From Tritonibacter litoralis (lineage in GTDB: Bacteria > Pseudomonadota > Alphaproteobacteria > Rhodobacterales > Rhodobacteraceae): a stretch of DNA of 64,000 bases. Of the stretch, positions 1-10,818 are shown one piece after another. A program made the translations under genes and the position numbers. Below the pieces are notes generated by a model. The model saw nothing but the letters and a program-made list of their open reading frames with translations. It did not search any database and was not told the DNA's origin. Location: positions 54,157 to 118,156 of the forward strand of contig NZ_WIBF01000014.1 of assembly GCF_009496005.1 (NCBI RefSeq), given 5' to 3'. Positions within the stretch are counted from its first letter, which is position 1; each line of letters begins with the position of its first letter.

Positions 1-497
1 GAGAACCCGTCCAGAAACCAGGCATCGGCTTGCCCTTCCCAACGCGGCAGTTCTTCGCGTGCATCGCCTATAACAACGTCCAGGTGCAATGTCTCCAGCT
101 TCACGACACCACCGCCGGTCCAATTCTCCAGAAACCGCGTGGCCCAAGGCGCAACCTCGGGAAAGGCCTCAAGCGCCCGTGCCATTTCATCGGGTGCCAT
201 CGGAAAGGCTTCAAAACTGGTAAAGTGCAACGGTGTCGTGTGCCCGGCGGTCTCCCAGGCGCGCCAGGCCGCCAGCATGTTCAACCCGGTGCCAAAACCC
301 AGTTCCGCGATATGAAACCCAGGGCCAAAGCGTGCGGGCAGGTCATTGCCGGTCAGAAACACATGTTCCGTCTCTGCCAATCCGTTATGGATCGAGAAAT
401 AGGGGTCATCGAATTGTTCAGACACCGGGATGACATCGTCCCGCCAGCTCAGACGTGCACCCGGTGCTTTTGGATCAGTCGCCTTCTGGTCTGACAT
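1..497 (-). CDS. mnmD: MnmD-type tRNA U34 methyltransferase, 3' end cut by window edge
   Basis: Reading from the ATG at 497 gives about 165 residues before the frame leaves the window. The start has a good ribosome-binding site (GGGAGA, about 6 nt away). The protein opens with the MnmC N-domain signature (DPYFS, NGLAET..VFL), then a SAM-binding glycine motif (ELGFGTGLN) and WFLDGFS at the edge. The family is the methyltransferase domain of MnmC, which converts nm5(s2)U34 to mnm5(s2)U34 in tRNA. It is divergent from the FAD oxidoreductase at 558, which matches the other half of MnmC. The domains are therefore on separate genes here. The C-terminus cannot be judged. Confidence 0.88.
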   Translation of the reverse strand, partial: MSDQKATDPKAPGARLSWRDDVIPVSEQFDDPYFSIHNGLAETEHVFLTGNDLPARFGPGFHIAELGFGTGLNMLAAWRAWETAGHTTPLHFTSFEAFPMAPDEMARALEAFPEVAPWATRFLENWTGGGVVKLETLHLDVVIGDAREELPRWEGQADAWFLDGF

Positions 498-557
498 GGA
501 ATTCTCCCTTAAAGGACATGCAGTGGAACGGCGCGACACTGACGAAAGGGACCAAAA

Positions 558-1598
558 ATGGCAATGGCAGATGTAACTGTGCGCGGCGCAGGGATCTTTG
601 GCCTCTCGATCGCCTGGCGGTGCGTGCAAATCGGCGCGCGGGTGCAGATCATCGACCCTTTTGGTGCGGGCGCAGGTTCAAGCGGCGGATTGGTTGGTGC
701 CTTGGCGCCCCATGTGCCGGAAAACTGGAACCCGAAAAAAGCCTTCCAGCTCGACAGCCTTCTGATGGCCGAACGGTTCTGGCATGAGGTCGAGGCGGTG
801 GGCGGCACATCGGCCGGATATGGGCGCACCGGACGTCTGCAACCCATTCAGGACGCACGCACATTGGAGCTGGCCCACGCCCGCGCCACAAGTGCCAAGG
901 CGCTGTGGCAAGATCATGCGACCTGGTCCGTCATTCCAGTTACAGAGGTCGGCGACTGGGCCCCGCCCAGCGCCACAGGATATCTCATCCACGACACCCT
1001 CAGCGCGCGTATGTTCCCCCGCCGCGCCGGTGCAGCCCTGGTGGCCGCTTTGGCCGCCAAAGGGGTCGCGGTGTCCCCGGACGGAGACGACCAGGGCAAT
1101 GTGGTCCACGCAACCGGCTACCTCGGTCTACAGGCGCTGTCGGAAGATCTGGAAAAACCGGTTGGCAATGGCGTCAAAGGTCAGTCGTTGCTGCTGGACT
1201 TTGACGCCCATGACAAGCCACAGCTATATGCCGACAGCCTGCACATCATTCCGCACGCCGATGGGACCACCGCGATTGGCTCCACCAGCGAACGCGCGTT
1301 TGATGATCCCGCCAGCACAGACGCGCAGCTTGACGACATCCACGCCCGCGCCATTGCTGCCATGCCCCAATTGGCCACAGCGCGGGTTCTGGAACGCTGG
1401 GCCGGGGTGCGGCCACGGGCCAAAACGCGCGCGCCGATGATTGGCCCCTGGCCCGATCGCGCCGGTCATTTTGTTGCCAACGGCGGCTTCAAAATTGGCT
1501 TTGGCATGGCGCCAAAGATCGCAGATGTCATGGCCGATCTGATCCTGAATTCCCACGACACGATTCCACAAGGGTTCCGAGTGACGGATAACCTTTGA
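558..1598 (+). CDS. mnmC: FAD-dependent oxidoreductase, MnmC C-domain-like
   Basis: This 346-aa protein of the DAO flavoprotein fold begins with a dinucleotide-binding motif (GAGIFG, residues ~11-16). It is followed by SSGGLVGALAPH, like the region after the FAD motif in the MnmC oxidoreductase domain. The C-terminus carries GVRPR...P.IGP...N.GF, typical of DAO enzymes. By family, MnmC(o) removes the carboxymethyl group of cmnm5(s2)U34 to give nm5U. Divergence from the methyltransferase half at 497 supports that role, but a generic glycine/D-amino-acid oxidase cannot be excluded by eye. The start at 558 follows GAAAGGGA. Repeat element A1 lies just after the stop. Confidence 0.7.
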   Translation: MAMADVTVRGAGIFGLSIAWRCVQIGARVQIIDPFGAGAGSSGGLVGALAPHVPENWNPKKAFQLDSLLMAERFWHEVEAVGGTSAGYGRTGRLQPIQDARTLELAHARATSAKALWQDHATWSVIPVTEVGDWAPPSATGYLIHDTLSARMFPRRAGAALVAALAAKGVAVSPDGDDQGNVVHATGYLGLQALSEDLEKPVGNGVKGQSLLLDFDAHDKPQLYADSLHIIPHADGTTAIGSTSERAFDDPASTDAQLDDIHARAIAAMPQLATARVLERWAGVRPRAKTRAPMIGPWPDRAGHFVANGGFKIGFGMAPKIADVMADLILNSHDTIPQGFRVTDNL

Positions 1599-1611
1599 CC
1601 AGGACGCGCCC

Positions 1612-1691
1612 GCGCCGTGCTCCGCACGGCGCTTGGCCCAAGGCCGTTTGGATGCCCGGTAGGGCGATCCACGGGCGCGGGAGCGCTTGCC
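1612..1691 (+). repeat. Intergenic hairpin repeat, family A, copy 1
   Basis: It lies between the converging ends of mnmC and the FMN reductase. It starts with a perfect palindrome (GCGCCGTGC, 3-nt loop, GCACGGCGC at 1612-1632), then TTGGCCCAA, a weaker GGAT/ATCC hairpin, and ends in ACGGGCGCGGGAG. The same order of parts recurs at 8636-8760 and 35597-35690. It may act as a bidirectional terminator, since no other terminator separates the two genes. Confidence 0.65.
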
Positions 1692-1698
1692 TTTTGGC

Positions 1699-2241
1699 TC
1701 AGCGGTCGATCTCGGTCCGCAGCTTGTCCATCAATTGACCCAGCGTCTCGCTGTAGCGTTCGCTTTTCAACTGACCTGCGTCATCAAACTCTTGGTAGGA
1801 GGCCGCCAAATGGATCGCAGGACCCGCCAGAACGCGTGGGCCAAAAGGTTGCAAATAGCCACGCAGGATGGATTGCGCCACTTCACCACCCGCACGTCCA
1901 GCCGCCGCCGACAGGACAGCAACCGGCTTATCTGCCCAGGGTGCGCCCTCTACCCGGCTCACCCAGTCCAAGGCGTTTTTCAAAACACCCGACGGCGCTT
2001 TGTTGTACTCCGGGGTCGAGATCACAATCGCATCCGCCGCTGCAATCTGCGCTGCAAGCGTCTTTACCACATCCGGGATTCCCGCGCTTTCTTCCAGGTC
2101 CCCATCATAAAGCGGCATTTGCAGGTCACCTTCGACAACCTCGGCCGGACCAAACAGGCGGGCTGCCTCTGCCAGCAACAAACGGTTCGTAGAAGCTTTG
2201 CGCAGCGCGCCCGAAATCAACAGTAAATTTGGTTGGGTCAT
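1699..2241 (-). CDS. NADPH-dependent FMN reductase (ChrR/ArsH-like)
   Basis: The 180-aa flavodoxin-fold reductase starts MTQPNLLLISGALRKAS, giving the GSxRxxS-like FMN phosphate loop near residues 10-17. STPEYNKAPSGVLKNALDW (residues ~78-96) is the hallmark of the NADPH:FMN/quinone/chromate reductase family. The ATG at 2241 has a GAGAG ribosome-binding site. A longer upstream reading frame exists, but its extra residues are not family-like. Likely a soluble enzyme reducing quinones, azo compounds or metals with NAD(P)H; the substrate is unknown. Not obviously in an operon. Confidence 0.82.
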   Translation of the reverse strand: MTQPNLLLISGALRKASTNRLLLAEAARLFGPAEVVEGDLQMPLYDGDLEESAGIPDVVKTLAAQIAAADAIVISTPEYNKAPSGVLKNALDWVSRVEGAPWADKPVAVLSAAAGRAGGEVAQSILRGYLQPFGPRVLAGPAIHLAASYQEFDDAGQLKSERYSETLGQLMDKLRTEIDR

Positions 2242-2353
2242 TGTTACTCTCACAGGTTTGGGTTTCGTTGACCCCAATCTAACATAGCAGCTCACGAACA
2301 AAACACGTGTTGAAGCGCAGCTTTTGTGCAAAATCACACAAGTTTTCGCGGTT

Positions 2354-2390
2354 AAAAAAAGACCGCCCGAACACCATCGGACGGTCTTTT
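2354..2390 (-). terminator. Rho-independent terminator of the OmpA lipoprotein gene
   Basis: On the minus strand GACCGTCCGA pairs with TCGGGCGGTC (one G-U pair) around a short loop, followed by a run of seven Ts. It lies 23-59 bases after the stop of the gene at 2413. Confidence 0.85.
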
Positions 2391-2412
2391 GCGTTCAGTC
2401 CAGACCCAGCGG

Positions 2413-3078
2413 TTATGCCGCGTTTGGAATCACCACAATCTCAACCCGGCGGTTACGCTGCTTGCCTTCCGGCGTCAGGTTGCTGGCCACAGGTTGCTCT
2501 TCACCGCGCCCAGTGGTGATGATCCGGTTATAGGGCACGCCACCCGCCTGGATCAGATCCGCAACCGCATTGGCGCGGCGCACGGACAGGCCGTGGTTAT
2601 AGGCCGCATCACCATCGCTGTCCGTATGACCAATCACCTGGACCGAGCTATTAGGATACCGCACAAGACTGTCCGCCACTTTCAGCAGATCAGCGCGCAC
2701 TGCGTTTGACACTTGTGAACTGTCAGTGGCAAAGGTCAAATCGTTTGGCAGCGAGACAATCAACCGGTCACCGGTGTTCACGATAGAGATATCATTGGAG
2801 AGGGTCTGGCGCAGCTCGGCCTCTTGCTTATCCAGCTCATGACCGATGACACCACCCACCAATGCGCCTGCGGCACCAGACAGGACAGCGGTTTCCAGCT
2901 TGTCATCATCCGATGTCAACGCACCAACGGTTGCCCCCACCAGGCCACCAATAATGGCGCCGCGCTGGGTTTTGTTGGCCTGCCCATTTTCGTCCTGGAA
3001 AGTCACCGGATCGGTACAGGCCGATACTGCAACTGCGCCCAGAAGCCCAGCGGCCAAAGTCAATTTCGAGCGGTTCAT
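2413..3078 (-). CDS. OmpA-family outer-membrane lipoprotein with glycine-zipper domain
   Basis: The 221-aa precursor has a signal peptide ending in a lipobox (AVSAC, Cys21). Next comes a glycine-zipper segment (GAIIGGLVGATVGAL and GAAGALVGGVIG, residues ~40-85). The C-terminal OmpA domain (~105-217) contains the peptidoglycan-binding pattern VIGHTDSDG...LSVRRANAV..L and NRRVEIVV. This is the YiaD/OmpA-like layout: lipid anchor in the outer membrane and non-covalent contact with peptidoglycan. It has its own terminator (2354-2390), so it is probably monocistronic. Confidence 0.88.
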   Translation of the reverse strand: MNRSKLTLAAGLLGAVAVSACTDPVTFQDENGQANKTQRGAIIGGLVGATVGALTSDDDKLETAVLSGAAGALVGGVIGHELDKQEAELRQTLSNDISIVNTGDRLIVSLPNDLTFATDSSQVSNAVRADLLKVADSLVRYPNSSVQVIGHTDSDGDAAYNHGLSVRRANAVADLIQAGGVPYNRIITTGRGEEQPVASNLTPEGKQRNRRVEIVVIPNAA

Positions 3079-3228
3079 ATCAACGTCCTTTACTGCTCAA
3101 GTCGGCCCTAATTTGCTGGGCCTTACGCCTATTGTTTCCTCTCTTATATCATGTGCGTTGATGAAAGGCTCAAGTGAACGGGGGGAATTCTCGGCGAAAT
3201 ACCGCCACAAAAGCAAAGATACCGCTGG

Positions 3229-4101
3229 TTATGGCCCTGCCTCTCCACATTGTGCAGCTTCATATGCCAGCATGGCGCGTTTGACGGGCAACCCCCAATG
3301 ATAACCGCCCAAAGCCCCGGATTTACGCAACGCGCGGTGGCAGGGGATCAACCAGCTGATGGGGTTGCGCCCTACCGCAGTGCCCACCGCCCGTACGGCC
3401 TTGGGCGCGCCAACGGCCAGGGCAAGTTCAGAATAAGTGGTCACATGACCTGATGGGATCCGCAACAAGGCCTCCCAGACTTTGATCTGCAAAGGTGCGC
3501 CAATCAGATAAAGCTGCGTCTCCCCCTTTTGTGCAAAGGCCGCCTCTACCCAGCCCCGCAGGCGCATTGGAGCTTCCGTAAACTGCGCCTTTGGCCAGCG
3601 TGCGCGCATATCTGCCATGGCCGTTTCGGCCCCGGTTTCCGCCGCAAAAGCCAAACCACAGAGGCCGCGCTCTGTGCCCATCGCCAACGTCAGGCCAAAT
3701 GGGCTGTCAAACCATCCCCAGAAAATCTCTAACCCCGCACCGTGGCGCGCATAATCACCGGGGCTCATGGCTTCCCAGCGCAGAAACAGATCGTGCAGCC
3801 GCCCGGACCCTGTGAGCCCCACGGCCAAGGCCGTATCCAGCGTTGTAAACCGCTCTCGCAACAGAGACTTGGCATGGCCCAGGCGCAGATACTGCTGATA
3901 CCGTTTTGGCGAGACCCCAACCCAGGCTGAAAAAACCCGCTGAAAATGAGCCGGGCTCATGCCCAGCTGGGACGCCAGATCCTCGAGCGACAGGGAGGCG
4001 TCTGCCGCATCAATAATCTCCATCGCGCGCCGCATCACGCCATAATGATAGGCCCGTTCCGGGTCTGTCTCACTCATCAACTCCACACCTGCCATTGTCA
4101 T
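3229..4101 (-). CDS. AraC-HTH / methylated-DNA--protein-cysteine methyltransferase (short Ada)
   Basis: The 290-aa protein has an N-terminal AraC-type helix-turn-helix (LEDLASQLGMSPAHFQRVFSAWVGVSPKRY, ~40-70). A C-terminal O6-alkylguanine transferase domain carries the suicidal cysteine in IPCHR (about residue 255). It lacks the N-terminal zinc/Cys domain of E. coli Ada that senses methylphosphotriesters. It should repair O6-methylguanine directly and may regulate DNA-repair genes. The ATG at 4101 has AGGGGAG upstream; the frame stays open another 58 codons without a better start. It is divergent from nth, so the two repair genes may share a promoter region. Confidence 0.85.
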   Translation of the reverse strand: MTMAGVELMSETDPERAYHYGVMRRAMEIIDAADASLSLEDLASQLGMSPAHFQRVFSAWVGVSPKRYQQYLRLGHAKSLLRERFTTLDTALAVGLTGSGRLHDLFLRWEAMSPGDYARHGAGLEIFWGWFDSPFGLTLAMGTERGLCGLAFAAETGAETAMADMRARWPKAQFTEAPMRLRGWVEAAFAQKGETQLYLIGAPLQIKVWEALLRIPSGHVTTYSELALAVGAPKAVRAVGTAVGRNPISWLIPCHRALRKSGALGGYHWGLPVKRAMLAYEAAQCGEAGP

Positions 4102-4238
4102 TGGTTCTCCCCTGTCGCGGCCCAGTTTACCGGGGTTTGCCCATGCTGCGACCCGAAACCTGCGGGAAGCGTAAGAACCGCACCGCTCCCCGCCTTTGCC
4201 GTTGCCAGCGCCCGCCCAACAGGTCATTAAAGGCCGCG

Positions 4239-4883
4239 ATGGCAAAGCAACTCGATTATCATACGCTCCGCGCAATTTTCACCCGGTTTCAGGACGCCGA
4301 ACCTGAGCCCAAGGGCGAATTGGACCACGTCAACGTCTATACGTTGGTGGTGGCCGTTGCCCTGTCGGCACAAGCAACCGATGCGGGCGTCAACCGCGCG
4401 ACCAAAGAGCTGTTTAAGATCGCCGACACGCCCCAAAAGATGCTAGATCTGGGCGAAGAGGGATTGATCGAACATATCAAGACCATCGGCCTTTATCGCA
4501 ACAAGGCCAAAAACGTTATCAAACTGTCGCGGATCCTCGTTGAGGATTACGGCGGTGAGGTTCCAAATTCGCGCGCTGCCCTGCAGTCGTTGCCGGGTGT
4601 TGGACGCAAGACCGCCAATGTTGTGCTCAATATGTGGTGGCGCCAGCCAGCACAGGCGGTGGACACCCATATCTTTCGCGTTGGCAACCGGTCTGGCATT
4701 GCGCCGGGCAAGGATGTGGATGCAGTCGAACGCGCGATCGAAGACCATATTCCCGCGGATTTTCAGCTCCATGCTCATCATTGGTTAATTCTGCATGGGC
4801 GATACCATTGCAAAGCCCGCAAACCCATGTGTGGCACCTGCATCATCCGCGATCTCTGTAAATTCGAGGACAAGAACCTATGA
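4239..4883 (+). CDS. nth: Endonuclease III
   Basis: The 214-aa DNA glycosylase/AP lyase removes oxidised pyrimidines. The helix-hairpin-helix LPGVGRKTANVVL contains the catalytic lysine, and the catalytic aspartate is in VDTHIFRV. The C-terminus has the [4Fe-4S] cluster pattern C-x6-C-x2-C-x5-C (CKARKPMCGTC...LC). I chose the ATG at 4239 because homology begins there; an upstream in-frame start would overlap the ada-like gene. The stop overlaps the adenosine kinase start by 4 bp (ATGA), indicating translational coupling. Confidence 0.95.
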   Translation: MAKQLDYHTLRAIFTRFQDAEPEPKGELDHVNVYTLVVAVALSAQATDAGVNRATKELFKIADTPQKMLDLGEEGLIEHIKTIGLYRNKAKNVIKLSRILVEDYGGEVPNSRAALQSLPGVGRKTANVVLNMWWRQPAQAVDTHIFRVGNRSGIAPGKDVDAVERAIEDHIPADFQLHAHHWLILHGRYHCKARKPMCGTCIIRDLCKFEDKNL

Positions 4884-5869
4884 AGACCTATCAGCTTGTT
4901 GGCATCGGCAACGCCGTTGTGGACGTGATCAGCCAATGTGACGACAGCTTTCTGGAGCATATGGGCATTGAAAAAGGCATCATGCAGCTGATCGAACGCG
5001 ATCGCGGCGAAGTGCTTTATGCTGCAATGAATGACCGGGTGCAGACTCCCGGTGGCTCGGTTGCCAACACGATTGCAGGCGCCGGTGCGCTGGGTCTGGA
5101 CGCGGCCTTTATCGGTCGTGTGCACGATGACGCGCTGGGGCAGTTTTATGCCAAGGCGATGCAGGACGATGGCGTTGATTTTGTGAACCCGCCAGTTGCC
5201 GGTGGTGAGCTGCCGACCTCACGCTCGATGATCTTTGTGTCGCCCGATGGTGAGCGATCGATGAACACCTATCTTGGTATCTCGTCCGAGGTCAGCTCGG
5301 CCGACGTTCCTGCTGGCGTTGCGGAAAATGCGCAGATCGTCTTCCTCGAAGGCTATCTCTTTGACAAGGACAAAGGGAAATCCGCCTTTCGCGAGGCGGC
5401 ACGCGCGGCCAAAGCCGGCGGCGGCAAAGCAGGCATCGCCATTTCGGACCCCTTCTGTGTGGAGCGTCACCGGGACGATTTCCTGTCGCTGATCGAACAT
5501 GATCTGGATTATGTGATCGGCAATGAGGATGAGATCAAATCCCTGTTTGAGAGCGACGATCTGGAAGCCGCGCTGACCAAAACCGCAGCGATTTGCCCGC
5601 TGGTGGTCTGCAACCGTTCGGGTGACGGTGTCATCGTATTGAGCGAAGGTGCACGGGTTGAGGTTCCGGTTGAAAAGATCACACCGGTGGATGCCACCGG
5701 CGCGGGTGATCAGTTTGCCGCTGGTTTCCTGTTCGGCATGGCCACAGGTCGCGATCTGGAAACATCTGCCCGCATCGGCTGCATCTGCGCAGGCGAAGTG
5801 ATCCGCCACATCGGCCCGCGCCCGCAGACAAATGTGCGCGACCTGCTCACCGCCGCTGGCCTGCTGTAA
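4880..5869 (+). CDS. Adenosine kinase, PfkB family
   Basis: The 329-aa sugar/nucleoside kinase contains PGGSVANTIAGAGALG (substrate-binding motif, ~53-69) and the C-terminal PfkB signature DATGAGDQFAAGFLFG with the catalytic Asp. Length and the MGI...GIMQLI segment fit alphaproteobacterial adenosine kinases, which phosphorylate adenosine to AMP. It is coupled to nth by a 4-bp overlap and followed by a strong terminator. PfkB specificity cannot be proven from sequence alone. Confidence 0.88.
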   Translation: MKTYQLVGIGNAVVDVISQCDDSFLEHMGIEKGIMQLIERDRGEVLYAAMNDRVQTPGGSVANTIAGAGALGLDAAFIGRVHDDALGQFYAKAMQDDGVDFVNPPVAGGELPTSRSMIFVSPDGERSMNTYLGISSEVSSADVPAGVAENAQIVFLEGYLFDKDKGKSAFREAARAAKAGGGKAGIAISDPFCVERHRDDFLSLIEHDLDYVIGNEDEIKSLFESDDLEAALTKTAAICPLVVCNRSGDGVIVLSEGARVEVPVEKITPVDATGAGDQFAAGFLFGMATGRDLETSARIGCICAGEVIRHIGPRPQTNVRDLLTAAGLL

Positions 5870-5893
5870 TCCAGCCCGCCATCTGACAATTTG

Positions 5894-5923
5894 AAAGCCC
5901 CCGTGTGATGCGGGGGCTTTTTT
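5894..5923. terminator. Bidirectional terminator between adenosine kinase and rppH
   Basis: AAAGCCCCCG and CGGGGGCTTT form a near-perfect stem with A and T runs on either side. It can end both the plus operon (nth-adenosine kinase) and the minus gene rppH. Confidence 0.9.
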
Positions 5924-5925
5924 GA

Positions 5926-6408
5926 TTACAAATGGCCCTCGAACTCAGCCAGAACCCGTACATAGACCTCGCGCTTGAACGGCACAATATTGTCAACCAG
6001 CTGATCCACCGGCAACCACTGCCAGGCGGAGAACTCGGGATGTTCGGTGTCGATTTTCACCTGCGTGTCCTCGCCCAGAAACCGCATCAGATACCATTTC
6101 TGCTCCTGACCGCGGTATTTGCCACCCCAGAAGTGCGGCACCACATCGTGTGGCAGATCATAAGGAAGCCAGCCGTCGCTTTCAGCAATGATTTCCACCA
6201 ATTCCGGCAAAACGCCGGTTTCCTCCTCCAGCTCGCGCAAAGCGGCTGTTTTGGGATCTTCGCCCGCGTCAATCCCCCCCTGGGGCATCTGCCAGGCATC
6301 CTTGTGGCGATCCATGCGTTGGCCCACAAAGACTGCGCCGTCTGCATTGATCAGCATTACGCCAACATTCGGCCGATACGGCAGGTTCTTGATCTCTTCC
6401 GGTGTCAT
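5926..6408 (-). CDS. rppH: RNA pyrophosphohydrolase RppH
   Basis: The 160-aa Nudix hydrolase has the Nudix box at residues ~44-66 ([20 protein letters not shown]). The sequence around it ([23 protein letters not shown]) is typical of RppH/NudH. The enzyme removes pyrophosphate from 5'-triphosphate RNA and primes RNase E decay. The ATG at 6408 has AAGGGG about 10 nt upstream. It is convergent with adenosine kinase. Confidence 0.93.
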   Translation of the reverse strand: MTPEEIKNLPYRPNVGVMLINADGAVFVGQRMDRHKDAWQMPQGGIDAGEDPKTAALRELEEETGVLPELVEIIAESDGWLPYDLPHDVVPHFWGGKYRGQEQKWYLMRFLGEDTQVKIDTEHPEFSAWQWLPVDQLVDNIVPFKREVYVRVLAEFEGHL

Positions 6409-6522
6409 AATCCGTAGCCCCTTTTATACTGACGCAAGGTTAGACCCGCTGCCGCCACGACACGCAAGGGGGTGACGCCGCGTCGCCCCGTGACAGCGCA
6501 AGGTGACGCGCGCAGAACATAG

Positions 6523-8580
<2,058 letters not shown>

Positions 8581-8635
8581 ACCGTTGGACCCAAAACACC
8601 CTGACATCAAGCTGGAGCGCTCCCGCGCCCGCAGG

Positions 8636-8760
8636 TGCACGCCTCTTTGAGGCGCACCCCTTGGCGGCCTTGGGCGTGGCACCGCGCATGCGCGGTGCCA
8701 CGCCCAACGGGCGAGGATGCTTTTTTCAAAGCATCCAAGACGGGCGGGAGCTCCCCCTTA
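8636..8760 (+). repeat. Intergenic hairpin repeat, family A, copy 2
   Basis: It fills most of the 343-bp gap between the FadH-like gene and the LysR gene. It contains a small CGCCTC/GAGGCG hairpin, a 38-bp perfect palindrome (8670-8707, centre GCATGC), then CCCAACGGGCGA. A second hairpin follows (GGATGC/GCATCC, 8715-8736, T-rich loop), then GACGGGCGGGAG and CCCTTA. The second hairpin and its flanks match copy 3 with compensatory changes. The rest of the gap (8761-8923) shows no gene; it should hold the LysR promoter. Confidence 0.75.
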
Positions 8761-8923
8761 AGGCGCATCTCACACCTAACCAGTTGACACACTTATTGTT
8801 TCTCTGTTTCCAGAGATTCAACGATAACCAAGAAACCCTGCAATTATCCCACAGAGGCCGTGAAGTTGCCGCAATCTCCATGCACTTATGGCTCAACGCA
8901 TAGGACGGATTGAGGAGACTAAG

Positions 8924-9829
8924 ATGGATCGGCTGACCGAAATGGAAGCCTTTGCCAATGTTGTGGACCAGGGTGGGTTTACGGATGCGGCCAAGAAAAT
9001 GGGCATCTCAAAATCTGCTGTGTCCAAACATGTCTCCAGCCTTGAGGCGCGGCTTGGGGCGCGGCTTTTGAACCGCACAACGCGCCGGGTTTCACCAACC
9101 GAGATTGGACTGGCCTATTATGACCGCGCCCGGCGGGTGCTGAATGATGCAGGTGAAGCCGATGCGTTGGTCACCTCTATGCAATCCGCGCCATCTGGTC
9201 TGTTGCGGATTTCGGTTGCCACCGATTTTGGCGTGAACCACCTGTCTCCTGTGCTCTCGGACTTCCTGCGCGACTTCCCCGATATCACCGTCAATATGGT
9301 GCTCAACAACCGCTATGTGGAACTCATCTCGGAAGGGTTTGACATGGCCGTGCGTATCGGCGAACTGGAAGACAGTTCGCTGCGGGCGCGCAAATTGGCG
9401 GAAACCTCCAAACGTATGATCGCCTCCCGGGCCTATCTTGAAGAATACGGACGTCCGCAGAAAATCGATGATCTGAACAACCACAAGCTTCTGCATTATT
9501 CGAACCAATCCAGCGGCAGCGTCTGGCGTTTGACCGCTCCGTCCGGTGAAAAACGTCAGGTCCGCACCAGCGGATGGCTGTCTGTTAACGACGGGCAATC
9601 CCTGCTGACCGCAGCCATCTCGGGCCTCGGCATCGCCTATCTGCCCAGCTACCTTTATGCGGACGCCATGTCCGAAGGGCTGGTCGAAGACGTTATGCCA
9701 AGCCTGCCGATGGAGACCCAAGGGATCTATGCGGTTTATCCGCCCGGCAAATTTACCCAGCCCAAGGTCCGCGCATTTATTGATTTCTTGGCGCATGCGT
9801 TTGCGAACAAGGATCCCTCGGTCTGGTGA
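8924..9829 (+). CDS. LysR-family transcriptional regulator
   Basis: The 301-aa protein has an N-terminal winged HTH (MDRLTEMEAFANVVDQGGFTDAAKKMGISKSAVSKHVSSLEARLGARLLNRTTRRV). The C-terminal half is a LysR substrate-binding domain of the AaeR/DsdC-like subgroup (SPVLSDFLRDFPDI, NDGQSLLTAAISGLGIAYLP). The ATG at 8924 is preceded by GAGGAG; the frame extends 12 codons upstream without a site. No divergent target gene exists, so the regulon is unknown. The FadH-like gene upstream on the same strand is the only local candidate. Confidence 0.9.
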   Translation: MDRLTEMEAFANVVDQGGFTDAAKKMGISKSAVSKHVSSLEARLGARLLNRTTRRVSPTEIGLAYYDRARRVLNDAGEADALVTSMQSAPSGLLRISVATDFGVNHLSPVLSDFLRDFPDITVNMVLNNRYVELISEGFDMAVRIGELEDSSLRARKLAETSKRMIASRAYLEEYGRPQKIDDLNNHKLLHYSNQSSGSVWRLTAPSGEKRQVRTSGWLSVNDGQSLLTAAISGLGIAYLPSYLYADAMSEGLVEDVMPSLPMETQGIYAVYPPGKFTQPKVRAFIDFLAHAFANKDPSVW

Positions 9830-9840
9830 TCCGCCTTCCC

Positions 9841-10818
9841 TCATTTGGGCGGTAGCAAGACCACCTCGACGCGGCGGTTGATCTCTCGACCCGCCGCGTC
9901 TTCATTTGAGGTGAGCGGCGACAAATATCCTGCGCCTGCCGCTTCGAGCCGCGAATTTTCTATGCCATAGATATCCTGCAGCTGCCGCCGCACAGAGTCA
10001 GCCCGCGCTTTGGACAGGGCGATATTGCCGCTGAGACCGCCAACCGTATCCGTGTGCCCCACCAACAGCACACGTTGATCGGTGTCTTCCGTCAAAAACG
10101 CCGCGAGCTTTTCCAGGCTATCATAGCCTGATCCGGCCAGATTTGGGGAACCGGACTGAAAATCCAACCCCGACAATACAACATGGCCATCGCGTTTCAG
10201 CTGACTGACAAGATCGATCGGATCGGCCTCCCTCTCGACCGCCACTTGCGGAACCGCAGCCAGGGGAGCGGCCGCATCGGCTGGGGCATCTGGCACAGCC
10301 ACGTCCATCTCGGTTCCGACTTCAACCAGTTGCACAAAGTTAGTCCGCCCAAAGCGTGAGACCAGCAAGGTTACATATTCCCCTTCCTGCCGCTGCGCTG
10401 ACAAGAAAAGGAAATCGCCAAAATCCACCGCCATATCCGGCGCGGGCACCACGTCGATGGCAAAGCGGAAGTCAAACCCGCCGCATTCCGCATCATGACA
10501 TTGATAGAGGATCTGAAACCCCCGCTCCTCAATCTGTGCACGTAATGGAGCAAAGACCTGTAGCGTCGTCTGTGAGCTGTTGACCCGCCAAGTCCGGCGC
10601 AGGATGCGACCTTCGGTAAGGCGCATGGGCACCGCACCTTTTGCCCAGGGACCGATTGGGACGCGGTATGGGGCAAAGGGCATGTCGCGATTGGCCAGGG
10701 GCTGCGCCGCTGCAGGTAAGGACAGGTCTTGCGCCGTCACGATTTGCGCAACCATCACAGCCGCGCAGGCGCTTGTCAGACCGGCGTACAATCTTGCGCT
10801 AAACACCCGCTGCCTCAT
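9841..10818 (-). CDS. Exported OmpA-domain protein
   Basis: The 325-aa protein has a signal sequence (MRQRVFSARLYAGLTSACAAVMVAQIVTAQ). Its middle region (~50-190) resembles the DUF4892-type N-terminal module of some OmpA-like proteins (tentative). The C-terminal OmpA domain contains LLVGHTDTVGGLSGNIALSKARADSVRRQL and NRRVEVVLL. It is likely periplasmic or outer-membrane associated and peptidoglycan-binding. It is last in an operon with the GNAT and CinA-like genes; its ATG overlaps the GNAT stop by 4 bp. Confidence 0.82.
   Translation of the reverse strand: MRQRVFSARLYAGLTSACAAVMVAQIVTAQDLSLPAAAQPLANRDMPFAPYRVPIGPWAKGAVPMRLTEGRILRRTWRVNSSQTTLQVFAPLRAQIEERGFQILYQCHDAECGGFDFRFAIDVVPAPDMAVDFGDFLFLSAQRQEGEYVTLLVSRFGRTNFVQLVEVGTEMDVAVPDAPADAAAPLAAVPQVAVEREADPIDLVSQLKRDGHVVLSGLDFQSGSPNLAGSGYDSLEKLAAFLTEDTDQRVLLVGHTDTVGGLSGNIALSKARADSVRRQLQDIYGIENSRLEAAGAGYLSPLTSNEDAAGREINRRVEVVLLPPK

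Noticed and set aside
8670..8707. The 38-bp palindrome as a CRISPR-like or phage att unit
   Set aside because: It is a single palindrome without spaced repeats and is part of the family A intergenic repeat.
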